A stretch of DNA of 40,197 bases from Verrucomicrobiota bacterium (GCA_019136515.1 JAGVUB010000045.1:1-40197), one strand, 5' to 3'; counted from the stretch's first letter, positions 1 to 7,980 are shown. Numbers and translations are program-made. Notes: a model not told the origin generated them from the letters alone.

Positions 1-2438
1 TACTTCCAGCGCCTCGGCATGGCCTTCGGCCCCGACACCAACGCCTCCACCGGCTTCGACCGCACGATGTACCAGGTCGAGCTGCCCAAGAACGACGCCG
101 ACTCCCTGCGCGAAGCCTTCAAGGCCCTGCGCGACTACGCCGACGGCAACCTCTTCCTCCCCGAGGAGATCGAGCAGGAGCGCGGCGTCATCCTCGCCGA
201 GAAACGCGAACGCGACTCCGCCGACTTCCGCGCGATGTTGGCCGAGTTCGGGTTCCTCCTTCCCGCCACGATCCTCCCGCAGCGTTTCCCCATCGGGGCC
301 GAGGAGGTCATCCGCTCCGCCCCGCGCGAGCAGTTCCTCGACTACTACAACACCTGGTACCGCCCCGAGCGCATGGCGCTGGTCGTCGTCGGCCAGGTCG
401 AGCCCGCCGCCGTCACCCCGCTCATCGCCGCCGCCTTCGGCGACATGAAGGCCCAGGCCCCCGCCCGGCCCGAGCCCGAGCTCGGCCGCGTCGAGATGCC
501 GGCCGAGGTCCGCGCCCACATCCACCGCGATCCCGAACTGCCCCGGATCAGCATCGGCATCCAGACCGTGGCGCCGTATGCATTCGAACCGGACACAGCC
601 GCCACCCGCCTGAAGTACCTCCCGCGCCAGCTCGCCGCGACGATGCTCAACCGTCGCCTCGAGGAACTCGCCAAGAAGGAGGGTGCGCCCTTCACCAGCG
701 CCAGCACCCACACCTCCGAGATGCTCGATTTCCTCACCAACAGCACGATCGACATCGTCACCACCAAACCCGAGCAGTGGCGCGCAGCGCTCACCGTGGC
801 CGAACAGGAACTGCGCCGCGCCCTCACGCACGGCTTCCAGCCCGCCGAACTGCGCGAAGCCACCGCCAACATGGCCAACGCCCTCGAAGACGCCGTCAAG
901 CAGGCCCCCACCCGCCGCTCGCCCGGCCTCGCCGCCGGCCTGCTCGCCACCATCCACGGCCATAACGTCTTTTCCCACCCCGTCGCCATCCGCGACCTCT
1001 ACCAGCCGGCCCTCGCCCGCGTGACAGTCGACGACTGTTTGGCGGCGCTGCGGGAAGACTGGAAGGCCGCCGGGCCGCCCCCACCAAGATCGACGACGCC
1101 ACCTGGGGCTACACCGACTTCGGCCCCGCCGGAGCCATCGCCGCGCGCCGCGAAATCGCCGACCTCGGCATCGTCCAGGTCGACTTCGCCAACGGCGTGC
1201 AACTCAACCTCAAGAAAACCGATTTCCAGGCCGCCACGATCGTCGTCTCGGCCCGGCTCGGCGGCGGCATGCTCACGATGCCCGCCGACAAGCCCGGCCT
1301 CGACATCTACGCCCGTAGTGCCGCCGGCCTGATGGGCTTGGGCAAACACAGCGCCGACGAGCTCCGGCGCATCCTCGCCGGCCGGTCCGTGAGCGCCGGG
1401 TTCTTCGTCGAGAAGGACGCCTTCTTCGTCACCGGCCAGACCACGCCCAAGGACCTCGAGCTCGAGCTCCAGCTCCTCGCCGCCACCGTCGCCGATCCCG
1501 GTTACCGCCCCGAAGGCGAACGGATCCTGCGCCGCGGCATGGCACAATACTACAACCGGCTCCAGCACACCCCGGAGGGCGTCTACCCGCTCGAGATCAA
1601 CCGCAAACTCGCCGGCGACGACCCGCGCTTCGGTCTCCCAGCAATGGAGACGCTCGAGCGATACTCGATGGCCGATGTCCGCACGTGGCTCGAGGCGGAG
1701 CTCCCCAAGGGCCCCTTGGAGCTGAACATCGTCGGCGATATCGACCCCGAGGCGACGATCGCCCTCGTCGCCCGGACCTTCGGCACGCTGCCGGCCCGCA
1801 CGGCCAAGCCCGCCTACGAAGCCGAGCGCAAGGTCGCCTTCCCCGCCGCCGGGTTCGCCGCCGAACGCAAGGTCCAGACCGAGATCCCGCGCGGTACGGT
1901 CTTCGTGTTCTGGCCCACCAACGACGCCCTCGACGTGCGCCGCAACCGCCGCCTCGGCCTCCTCGCCTCCACGATCGAGGACCGCCTGCGCGTGAAGATT
2001 CGCGAAGGCCTCGGCGGCGCCTACAGCCCCGACGCGGACAACGAAGGCAGCCTCACCTTCCCCGGTTTCGGCGTGCTCTCCGTGACCGTCGGCGTCGATC
2101 CCGCGCAGGCCGCGACGATCCTCGCCACCGTCCGCGAGATCGCCGACTCGCTCCGCACCGGCGGCATCACCGACGACGAGCTCGTGCGGATGAAACAACC
2201 CATCCTCACCGGCATCCTCGAGAGCGCACGCACCAACTCCTATTGGCTGGGCAACGTGCTCGGCGGCTGCCGCGAACTGCCCCAGCGGCTCGACTGGGCC
2301 CGCAACCGCACGGCCGACATCACCGCCATCACCCGCGAGGAGATCGATGCCCTCGCCGCCGAATACCTGCGGCCGGAGCGTCTGGTCAGCTACATCGTCC
2401 TGCCCGAGCCGATGCCCACCGCACCGACCGCGCACTAG
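1..2438 (+). pseudogene. M16 family zinc metallopeptidase, 5'-truncated by the window and internally broken
   Basis: Pitrilysin/insulinase-type (M16) peptidase with two homologous halves. The window opens in frame (YFQRLGMAFGPDTNASTGFD), so the HxxEH zinc site lies upstream of base 1. The downstream acidic zinc-ligand region (EEIEQERGVILAEKRERDS) is visible near bases 165-220. The first frame runs to about 1080 and then loses M16 character. Homology resumes about 1083 in another frame (KIDDATWGYTDFGPAG) and continues to the TAG at 2436-2438, including the RxxxREGLGGAYS-type substrate-binding region near 1990-2030. In relatives I would expect a linker of roughly 25-40 residues between the ALREDW helix and KIDDATW; here only about seven residues separate them. 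This suggests a deletion that also changed frame, next to a C5 run at 1078-1082. It could be a real pseudogene or an assembly error. The family call is secure; whether the gene functions is unknown. Confidence 0.85.
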
Positions 2439-2533
2439 AGCGGTCACCGGAACTCTGTAGCCGGCCGCGGCGAGGCCGGCACGTCTGGCCGGGGTCGCCG
2501 CCCCCGGCTTCAGCGGAACGCAAACCGCTCTAG
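2435..2533. repeat. Approx. 99-bp MITE-like palindromic element with 10-bp terminal inverted repeats
   Basis: CTAGAGCGGT at 2435-2444 is repeated perfectly in inverted orientation at 2524-2533. Inside lie a GTAG-footed hairpin (2457-2479, stem CCGGCC/GGCCGG) and a second GC-rich hairpin around 2487-2509. The left terminal repeat contains the stop codon of the M16 gene. The element carries no coding potential. It resembles a small non-autonomous mobile or REP-type element rather than a simple terminator, as there is no T-tract. Confidence 0.5.
2457..2479 (+). repeat. REP-like hairpin with GTAG foot (stem CCGGCC/GGCCGG)
   Basis: GTAG at 2457-2460 is followed at once by CCGGCC, a 7-nt loop and GGCCGG. 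The layout matches the other GTAG hairpins of this window. Known REP elements mobilised by RAYT (TnpA_REP) transposases have a GTAG-type tetranucleotide at the 5' foot of the stem; no RAYT gene is visible here. Confidence 0.45.
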
Positions 2534-2599
2534 CTGGGCAGCAGCGCTGCCGGCGTTCCCCGTCCCCGCAACGCCGCCCGTCGCGCGCCCTCCGGACAC

Positions 2600-2628
2600 A
2601 AAAAACCCTCCGGCTTGCGACCGGAGGG
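2600..2628 (-). terminator. Rho-independent terminator of the bL36-bL31 operon
   Basis: On the minus strand an 8-bp stem (CCCTCCGG, 7-nt loop, CCGGAGGG; 2606-2628) is followed directly by six T residues (AAAAAA at 2600-2605 on the plus strand). It begins about 20 bp beyond the bL31 stop codon. It is the clearest intrinsic terminator in the window. Confidence 0.85.
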
Positions 2629-2648
2629 CGAAAAGGAGGGAGCGCTGC

Positions 2649-2900
2649 TTACTTCTTCGCGCCGCGCTTGAACTTGTTCGTGAACTTCTCGACACGGCCG
2701 GCGGTGTCGACCAAGCGCTTCTCGCCCGTGTAGGCGGGATGCGAGTCGGACGTCACGTCGCGGAGCACGAGGTAGCATTCCACGCCGTCGATGGTCTCCT
2801 TGCGCTGGGACTTCATCGTCGACTTGGTGATGTGCTTGTGGCCGGTGGAAACGTCCACGAAGCAGACGTTGTTGAGCGTGGGATGGCCTTCGGATTTCAC
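2649..2900 (-). CDS. rpmE: 50S ribosomal protein bL31, type B (zinc-independent)
   Basis: 83-residue protein of the large ribosomal subunit. The N-terminus KSEGHPTLNNVCFVDVSTG and the TSDSHPAYTGEKRLVDTAGR block are diagnostic of type B bL31. The paired Cys zinc knuckle of type A proteins is absent, so this is a C-minus form expected to work without zinc. The start is a GTG at 2898-2900, which gives the conserved KSEGHP N-terminus. It lies 23 bp downstream of the bL36 reading frame on the same strand and is followed by a strong intrinsic terminator. In E. coli the zinc-independent bL36/bL31 pair (ykgO-ykgM) is Zur-repressed. I see no Zur site here, but the upstream region looks altered, so zinc control cannot be judged. 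Confidence 0.93.
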   Translation of the reverse strand: MKSEGHPTLNNVCFVDVSTGHKHITKSTMKSQRKETIDGVECYLVLRDVTSDSHPAYTGEKRLVDTAGRVEKFTNKFKRGAKK

Positions 2901-2923
2901 GGCAAAAAATCTCGCGGGTTGGA

Positions 2924-3042
2924 TCAGCCTTGGCGCGCCTTGTAGCGCGGGTCGGTCTTGTTGATGACGTAGAGACGGCCGCGACGACGCACGACTTGGC
3001 AGTCGGGATGACGCTTCTTCGCGGACTTCAGGGACGAGACAT
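2924..3042 (-). CDS. rpmJ: 50S ribosomal protein bL36, type B, with a damaged start
   Basis: The reading frame ending at 2924 encodes [20 protein letters not shown]...[15 protein letters not shown], clearly the zinc-independent form of bL36 (a single Cys, no C-x2-C pair), normally about 41 residues beginning MKVxSSLK. No ATG, GTG or TTG exists in frame at the expected start (3047-3049 reads GCA). An ATG is present on this strand at 3042-3040 with an AGGAAG sequence 9 nt upstream, but it is out of frame and meets TGA after four codons. A deletion of 1, 4 or 7 bases just after that ATG would explain this; seven would remove an AAGGTCG-like stretch encoding K-V. A sequencing or assembly error is at least as likely as a real lesion. 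It would be cotranscribed with bL31. Confidence 0.75.
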
Positions 3043-3829
3043 GATCTGCCGCTTCCTGCCTGCCTTGTGCTGCACCCTCAGCACCGCCTTCGGGGGACTG
3101 CTTCCGCCGGACCCCGCCCGCCTCCCCGACTACCTCAACTGGTTCGCCCCGCTCGTGCCCGGCTCCGGGCTGGTCGCCCCGGGCGACCAATGCCCGGCCC
3201 CGTCCGCCATCGACGATGCCAACCGTTCCTGGGGGCGGTGGAGCCCGAACGCCCCGCCCACCAACCTCCCCGGCCCGATCACCGGCGTGGCCGAAGGGCT
3301 CTACTGCGAGGTCGTCTTCCTCGGTGAGACCGGCGACTGCTGGGGCCAGTTCGGCTACACCAACAACGGTACCGACCATCTCCTCAGCGCCTCGGCCGCC
3401 GACCGAACGTTCGGCAGCTACGCCCTGCCCCTCCCCACCGACCTCGACCAGCTCGACTTCTTCGTCGAACGCCTCGTGCCCGGAGCGGATCCATTGCGCT
3501 ACTACGCATTCGATCTCGCCGCCAACTCCCCGGGCGCGGCCGCCGACGATAGCTACTGGGGCCTGCTCGCCCCGCGCACCTACGACCCGGGCAGCCCCGC
3601 CGCCCTCGCCGGCGCCGGCGGGATCCCCTTCGCCGTCTTCGCCCTCGAGTCGCCATCGGCTGGAGACAACCGGCCGCCCGACCTCTTCGTCTACGCGGTC
3701 CGCGCCGGCTACGACCGGCCGGTCGATCCCGTGCCCGAGCCCGCCACCTACGGGATCGCCGCCGGCGCCGCGCTGCTCGCCCTCGCCGCCCTCCGGCGCC
3801 GCCAGTCCTCCCGGCCGGTCCGCGACTGA
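3041..3829 (+). CDS. PEP-CTERM sorting domain protein, otherwise unknown
   Basis: 262-residue predicted exported protein. The N-terminus [18 protein letters not shown] is a plausible but short signal peptide. The C-terminus carries the PEP-CTERM tripartite signal: VPEPATYG, a hydrophobic helix ([13 protein letters not shown]) and a basic tail RRRQ. PEP-CTERM proteins are recognised by exosortase (EpsH/XrtA family) and are usually linked to exopolysaccharide export. The body (residues about 20-235) has no domain I recognise. Start chosen at ATG 3041, with AGGGA about 7 nt upstream. That start region overlaps the damaged 5' end of the divergent bL36 gene, leaving no space for promoters. The true N-terminus may therefore have been altered by the same event. 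No exosortase is present in the window. Confidence 0.8.
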   Translation: MICRFLPALCCTLSTAFGGLLPPDPARLPDYLNWFAPLVPGSGLVAPGDQCPAPSAIDDANRSWGRWSPNAPPTNLPGPITGVAEGLYCEVVFLGETGDCWGQFGYTNNGTDHLLSASAADRTFGSYALPLPTDLDQLDFFVERLVPGADPLRYYAFDLAANSPGAAADDSYWGLLAPRTYDPGSPAALAGAGGIPFAVFALESPSAGDNRPPDLFVYAVRAGYDRPVDPVPEPATYGIAAGAALLALAALRRRQSSRPVRD

Positions 3830-3890
3830 CGAGTCCATTCGCCGGCCGCGCACTTGCCACCCAGCCGGGCGGCGCGCTATCAACCCGCCC

Positions 3891-4626
3891 ATGCCCGCCG
3901 CGCCACCAGCGCCTCGGCCTCCCCGGCTTCCCCGACTTCCCCGGCGCCCACAACGGCCTCCAACTCGAGAACAACGGCACCATCACCCGCGTCGGCGCCG
4001 CCGTCGACGCCGGCCTGCATACCTTTCGCGCCGCCGCCGCCGCCGGTGTCGATTTCCTCCTCGTCCACCACGGGCTGTTCTGGGACGGCGCCCGTCCCCT
4101 CATCGGCGCCCAGCGCGAACGCCTCCAAGTTGCCTTCGCCGCCAACCTCGCCGTCTACTCCGCCCACCTCCCGCTCGACGCCCACCCCGAGCTCGGCAAC
4201 AACGCCCTGCTCGCCCGCGCGCTCGGGCTGTCGCCACTGCGCGGATTCCTCCCCTATCAGGGCCGCGACATGGGCGTGGTCGCCGCCGCCCCGGCCGATC
4301 GCGCGGCGCTGCGCGCCCGGCTGGAGCAGACGTTCCCCGGCGGAGTCACCGCGCTCGAGTTCGGCTCCGCCCAACCCCGCGAAGTCGCCCTGCTCACCGG
4401 CAGCGGCATGAGCGCGCTCGACTCCCTCGTCCCCGCCGGAATCGACACGTTCGTCACCGGCGAGCTCAAGCAGTCGGTCTTCAACCGTGCGCAGGAGGAA
4501 CGGCTCAACCTCTATCTCTGCGGCCACTACGCCACCGAGACCTTCGGCGTGCAGGCCCTCGCCGCCGAACTCGCCACCCGGTTCGACCTGCCCTGGGTCT
4601 TCCTACCGAGCGACTGCCCGCTCTGA
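3891..4626 (+). pseudogene. Nif3-like dinuclear metal-centre protein (YbgI/DUF34 family), N-terminus frame-shifted
   Basis: From about base 3934 the frame ending at the TGA of 4624-4626 encodes a Nif3/YbgI family protein: [13 protein letters not shown], then DFLLVHHGLFWDG with metal-binding histidines, SAHLPLDAHPELGNN, and the C-terminal block LCGHYATETFG with the other metal ligands. These proteins form hexameric toroids with a two-metal site; their substrate is uncertain, and annotation as GTP cyclohydrolase I type 2 is traditional rather than proven here. The only plausible start is ATG 3891, but it is in a different frame from 3934 onward, and only about 17 codons separate it from NGLQ where relatives have about 27 or more. 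A short deletion near 3905-3930 with frame loss fits. The internal ATG at 4270 would omit half the protein. It is 61 bp after the PEP-CTERM gene and 44 bp before aroQ. Confidence 0.8.
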
Positions 4627-4670
4627 GCGCCGCCTTGCCTCCGCGCCTCCGCGCCCTCACTACTCCCGCC

Positions 4671-5105
4671 ATGAAGAAGCTCGCCATCCTCAACGGCCCC
4701 AACCTCGACCGCCTCGGCAAACGTGAGCCCGCGGTCTACGGCCACGCCACTCTCGCCGACCTCGAGCGCGACCTGCGCGCCGCCTTCGCCGGCCAGCCCG
4801 TCGAGCTCGAGTTCTTCCAGAGCAACCACGAGGGGGCCCTCATCGACCGCATCGCCTCGTTGGCCGACCGGCAGTTCCACGGCTTCGTCATCAACCCAGG
4901 CGGTCTCACCCACACCAGCGTGGCCCTGCGCGACTCCATCGCCGGCTCCGGCCTGCCCGCCATCGAGGTCCACATTTCCAATGTCCACGCCCGCGAGGAA
5001 TTCCGGCACAAGTCCCTCACCGCCGCCGCCTGCGTCGGCGTGGTCGCCGGTCTCGGTCTGTCCGGGTATCGCATCGCGCTCGAGTTCCTCGCCGCCCGCG
5101 GCTGA
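4671..5105 (+). CDS. aroQ: 3-dehydroquinate dehydratase, type II
   Basis: 144-residue cytoplasmic enzyme of the shikimate pathway, which converts 3-dehydroquinate to 3-dehydroshikimate by trans-elimination. The length and start (MKKLAILNGPNLDRLGKREP) match the dodecameric type II family. Visible catalytic features are the flexible lid with an Arg and the active-site Tyr about residue 23 (REPAVYG), the NHEG substrate-binding segment near 47-50, INPGGLTH near 72-79, and His101 in EVHISNVHAREEFR. Start ATG 4671 is unambiguous from the conserved N-terminus; no strong Shine-Dalgarno is visible. It is probably transcribed with the preceding Nif3-like gene. Confidence 0.96.
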   Translation: MKKLAILNGPNLDRLGKREPAVYGHATLADLERDLRAAFAGQPVELEFFQSNHEGALIDRIASLADRQFHGFVINPGGLTHTSVALRDSIAGSGLPAIEVHISNVHAREEFRHKSLTAAACVGVVAGLGLSGYRIALEFLAARG

Positions 5106-5157
5106 GCGTGACGCTCCGCCCGCGCAACCGCGCCCGGGTTCGGTTCGATCTCCTGAT

Positions 5158-5179
5158 GTAGGGCGCGACCTCACGCGCC
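5158..5179 (+). repeat. REP-like hairpin with GTAG foot (stem GGCGCG/CGCGCC)
   Basis: GTAG at 5158-5161 is followed by GGCGCG (5162-5167), a 6-nt loop and CGCGCC (5174-5179). It sits 52 bp downstream of aroQ. The stem sequence differs from the other copies while pairing is kept. The interval 5106-5236 holds nothing else I can support. Confidence 0.45.
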
Positions 5180-5236
5180 GCAATGACACCGCTCGATCCC
5201 TCCACGCCGGCAAGCCCGCCTCCCTGCAGGAACTCG

Positions 5237-5776
5237 ATGACTCCGTCCGCTCCCGAACCCGCCGCCGGGCCCGCCACGCCCACGTCCGCCGAGGCCGCGT
5301 GGTTCGTCTGCCACACCAAGCCGCGCTGCGAAAAGAAGTTCGCCGCGCTGCTGGTCCGAGAGACCTGTCGGCACAGCCTGCCGCTCGTCGCCTCCGAGCG
5401 CCGCTACGGCAACCGGCTCCGCCGTTTCACCAAGCCGCTTTTTCCCGGGTATGTCTTCGCGCAGGTCGAGCCCCCGCGCCGCAACCGGCTCTACCAGCAG
5501 GATCTCCTCGTCCGGTTCATCCCCGTGACCGACGAAGCGGCCTTCCTCGTGCAGCTCGCGGCCGTGGAGGCGCTCGTGGCCTCGGGGCTGGAGGCGACGC
5601 TGCATCCGCTACTCAAGCACGGCGCCCGCGTGCGCATCGTCGGCGGCCCGCTCAAGGGCGTGGAGGGCATGGTCGAGGATCCGCGCTCGCCCAAAGGCGT
5701 GATCATCGCGATGGATGTCCTGCAACAGGGAGTCCGCGTCGCCGTGCCGCTGGCCGATCTCAAGCTGCTCCCCTGA
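5237..5776 (+). CDS. NusG/RfaH-family transcription antitermination protein
   Basis: 179 residues. An Ala/Pro-rich N-terminal extension of about 20 residues is followed by an NGN domain (WFVCHTKPRCEKKFAALL, then RYGNRLRRFTKPLFPGYVFA) and a C-terminal KOW motif (GARVRIVGGPLKGVEGMV). NusG paralogues of the RfaH/UpxY/LoaP type bind paused RNA polymerase through the NGN domain and often enhance read-through of long operons for surface polysaccharides. The FPGYVFA segment and divergence from housekeeping NusG suggest such a specialised paralogue. Start ATG 5237 is chosen because AGGAA lies 6 nt upstream; an in-frame ATG at 5183 gives only a Pro-rich tail without a ribosome-binding site. No secE or rplK lies beside it, so it is not the housekeeping nusG locus. 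Confidence 0.88.
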   Translation: MTPSAPEPAAGPATPTSAEAAWFVCHTKPRCEKKFAALLVRETCRHSLPLVASERRYGNRLRRFTKPLFPGYVFAQVEPPRRNRLYQQDLLVRFIPVTDEAAFLVQLAAVEALVASGLEATLHPLLKHGARVRIVGGPLKGVEGMVEDPRSPKGVIIAMDVLQQGVRVAVPLADLKLLP

Positions 5777-5911
5777 CCCGCCGCACGCCACGCCGCCAAC
5801 CAAGCACCACCGGCGGGAACGCACAGATCGCTATCCCGATCGGGACAAGAAAACGTGCGCTCCGCCCCAAGCCGCGCTTTCGCCGCCTCCACTTTCTCCT
5901 ACCATCACCGC

Positions 5912-6340
5912 ATGGCCGAACCGCTCCCCCCCGACCGCGCTCCCCGCGGGCAACTCGTCCTCCGGACCATCGCCATGCCGGCCGACACCAACGCCGCCGG
6001 CGACATCTTCGGCGGTTGGCTCATGTCTCAGATGGACATCGGCGGCGCCATCCTCGCCCACCAGATCGCCCGCTGCCGCGTGACCACCGTCGCTGTCGAC
6101 GCGATGGAGTTCCACAGCCCCGTGCTCGTCGGCGACACGATCGCCTGCTTCGCTGATCTACAGCGGGTTGGTCGCACCTCGCTGAGCGTCCACATCGAAG
6201 TCTGGGTCCAGCGCTACGCCGCTTACACCGAGCAGTGCGTCACCGAGGCTGTCTACACCTACGTCGCCCTCGATGCCGCCGGCCGGCCGCAACCGGTCTA
6301 CCGCGCCGACAATCCCCCGCCACCCGACCCAGGCCCGTAG
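5912..6340 (+). CDS. Acyl-CoA thioesterase, YciA-like hotdog fold
   Basis: 142-residue cytoplasmic hotdog-fold thioesterase that hydrolyses acyl-CoA to free acid and CoA. The signature block ADTNAAGDIFGGWLMSQMD contains the N-x-x-G-D-x-F-G-G-W motif with the catalytic Asp/Asn region. It is followed by the central helix DIGGAILA and the later VDAMEFHSPVLVGD strand, all typical of YciA/BACH acyl-CoA hydrolases. Start ATG 5912 gives MAEPLPPDRAPRGQLVLRT; upstream in-frame codons are low-complexity. The stop TAG is followed by 126 bp with a strong hairpin before the convergent type II secretion gene. A 12-bp palindrome TCCCGATCGGGA at 5834-5845 lies upstream; its role is unknown. Confidence 0.9.
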   Translation: MAEPLPPDRAPRGQLVLRTIAMPADTNAAGDIFGGWLMSQMDIGGAILAHQIARCRVTTVAVDAMEFHSPVLVGDTIACFADLQRVGRTSLSVHIEVWVQRYAAYTEQCVTEAVYTYVALDAAGRPQPVYRADNPPPPDPGP

Positions 6341-6383
6341 GTATCCCGCAGCCGGACGGTCTCGCCAGACGGTCCCGCCTGCG

Positions 6384-6423
6384 CCGACCGTTTACCTTCA
6401 CGACCGTGAGGGTAAACGGTCGG
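6384..6423. terminator. Long near-perfect hairpin between convergent genes
   Basis: Left arm 6384-6400 (CCGACCGTTTACCTTCA), 6-nt loop, right arm 6407-6423. The 17-bp stem has one wobble-type mismatch. It lies between the stops of the convergent thioesterase and type II secretion genes, so a bidirectional termination or mRNA-stabilising role is likely. It lacks a T-tract on either strand, so it could also be a mobile palindrome. Confidence 0.5.
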
Positions 6424-6466
6424 CCGCCTCGGCATTGCGTCCCGTCCGGCGGCACCTCGCCGCGCC

Positions 6467-7696
6467 TCAGCTCATCGTCTGGATGATGCGCACGATCGGC
6501 AGGAACAGAGCGATCACGATCGTCCCCACCGTCAGGGCGAGGAACACGATCAGGAGCGGCTCCAGCAGCGCGGTGAGTCCGCCCACCGCCGTATCCACCT
6601 CCTCGTCGTAGGCGTCGGCCACGCGGCCGAGCATCTCCGCCAGCGCACCGGTTTCCTCGCCCACGGCGACCATGCTCACCAGCAGGTCAGGAAAGCACTT
6701 GGTCGCCGTCAGCGCCGCGGCCACCGCCGCCCCGGCCTGCACACGCTCGCGCACCCCGTCCAATGCCCTCGCATACACCGAGCTACCGGCCGTGTCGCGC
6801 GCCACCTGCAGGGCCTGCAGGATCGGCACCCCGTTGCCAAGCATCGTACCCAGCGTGCGCGCGAACCGCGCCACCGCGGTCTTGCGTCGCAATTCACCCA
6901 ACGCAGGCACCCGCAGCGCCACCCGGTCCAGCAGCAGCCGCCCGCCCGCCGTCGTCCCCGCCGCCGCCCGCAACGCGAACGCCCCGCCCGCGGCGAGCGC
7001 GATCCAGCCGATGTTCGCCGCGACGAAGTCGCTCGCCGCCAGCACCGCCTGTGTGAGCCCCGGCATCGCCGCCCCGCGCAGCTGCTCCTGGAAAATGATC
7101 CGGAACTTCGGCACCACGAACAGCATCAGTCCCGCCAGGATCAGCACCGTCACCACCAGCACCGCCGTCGGGTAGTAGAGCGCCGCCTTCACGCGCCGGC
7201 GGATCCGGTCCGCCTTTTCGAGAAACCGCGCGAGCTGCAGCAGCGCCACCTCCAACCGGCCGCCGGTCTCGCCCGCGCGCACCATGCCCACGTACACCGC
7301 CGGGAAGACCCGGTGGTGCCGCGCCATCGCCTGCGAGAGCGGCTCGCCCGCGACGATCGCCGCGGCCAGTTCCCCGATCACGAAACGAAACGCCGGCCGC
7401 CGTTCCTGCCGCTCCAACACCTGCAACGCCCGCAACAACGGCAGCCCCGCCTGCACCAGCGTGCCGAGTTGGCGGGTGAACTCCGCCAGCCCATGCGCGT
7501 TCACCACGCGACCAAACACCAGCGGTCGCCGTCGCACCGATGGCGTCGCGACGGCGACGCCCTCGACCGCCACCTGGGTGGGGAACAACCCGCGCTGCTT
7601 GATCTCGACCGCGGCGCGCTCCGCGGAGGGGGCCTCCAGCGTGCCGGCACGCTCCCGTCCGTCCTCGTCGATCGCCGTGAACTCGAATCTCGGCAT
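6467..7696 (-). CDS. Type II secretion system F / PilC-like inner-membrane protein
   Basis: 409-residue polytopic inner-membrane platform protein of type II secretion or type IV pilus machines. It interacts with the assembly ATPase and recruits pilin subunits. The short N-terminal region (MPRFEFTAIDEDGRERAGTL) is typical. Two T2SSF repeats follow: FTRQLGTLVQAGLPLLRAL near residues 70-90 and FARTLGTMLGNGVPILQAL near 275-295. Each ends in hydrophobic helices, about 175-200 and about 375-403 (final helix LLIVFLALTVGTIVIALFLP). Start ATG 7694-7696 fits the family N-terminus; further upstream the frame is open but not conserved. No GspE/PilB or pseudopilin genes are nearby, so it is an orphan here. 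Expression may start in the 284-bp interval upstream. Confidence 0.92.
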   Translation of the reverse strand: MPRFEFTAIDEDGRERAGTLEAPSAERAAVEIKQRGLFPTQVAVEGVAVATPSVRRRPLVFGRVVNAHGLAEFTRQLGTLVQAGLPLLRALQVLERQERRPAFRFVIGELAAAIVAGEPLSQAMARHHRVFPAVYVGMVRAGETGGRLEVALLQLARFLEKADRIRRRVKAALYYPTAVLVVTVLILAGLMLFVVPKFRIIFQEQLRGAAMPGLTQAVLAASDFVAANIGWIALAAGGAFALRAAAGTTAGGRLLLDRVALRVPALGELRRKTAVARFARTLGTMLGNGVPILQALQVARDTAGSSVYARALDGVRERVQAGAAVAAALTATKCFPDLLVSMVAVGEETGALAEMLGRVADAYDEEVDTAVGGLTALLEPLLIVFLALTVGTIVIALFLPIVRIIQTMS

Positions 7697-7807
7697 CCAC
7701 GAAACGAATGCCGCGGTCCGCGGCGCCTGTGAAGCGCAAAGTCGGGTCGCGGCGCCGCCCGCCTTGCGACCTCCACCCGCGCTGAACCCGGCCGGCGTGC
7801 TCGCCCG

Positions 7808-7894
7808 GTAGGTCCAGTCTCCGACTGGACTCCCTCGACGCGCGCCCTCCACTGCGACTCCCGTACGGCCCGACCGGTCACAGACCGGGCCTAC
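7808..7894. repeat. Pair of inverted REP-like hairpins (BIME-like)
   Basis: Forward unit: GTAG 7808-7811, stem TCCAGTC (7813-7819), loop TCC, GACTGGA (7823-7829). Inverted unit on the opposite strand: CTAC at 7891-7894 closing a stem CCGGTC (7874-7879), loop ACA, GACCGG (7883-7888). The two face each other across about 45 bp. The A-T change in the first stem relative to the other copies is compensated on the other arm. The rest of the interval 7697-7980 shows no gene or promoter I can support. Confidence 0.55.
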
Positions 7895-7980
7895 CCGGTC
7901 GCCACGGGAGAGAACACTCGCCCGTCGCCGCGAAGCAGTCCCGAGCATGGCGCCGGCCGTCAGGCGGCGAAACCCGTCCC

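Noticed and set aside
4270..4626. A short gene starting at ATG 4270
   Set aside because: Homology to the Nif3 family continues in the same frame upstream to 3934, so 4270 is an internal Met.
3216..5105. A long plus-strand open frame that ends at the aroQ stop
   Set aside because: Only the part from 4671 is real (aroQ); the upstream part is an Arg/Pro-rich shadow of the PEP-CTERM and Nif3-like genes.
6337..6382. Another GTAG hairpin at the thioesterase stop codon
   Set aside because: GTAG is present at 6337-6340, but no stem follows directly; only a 4-bp GTCT/AGAC pairing occurs further on.
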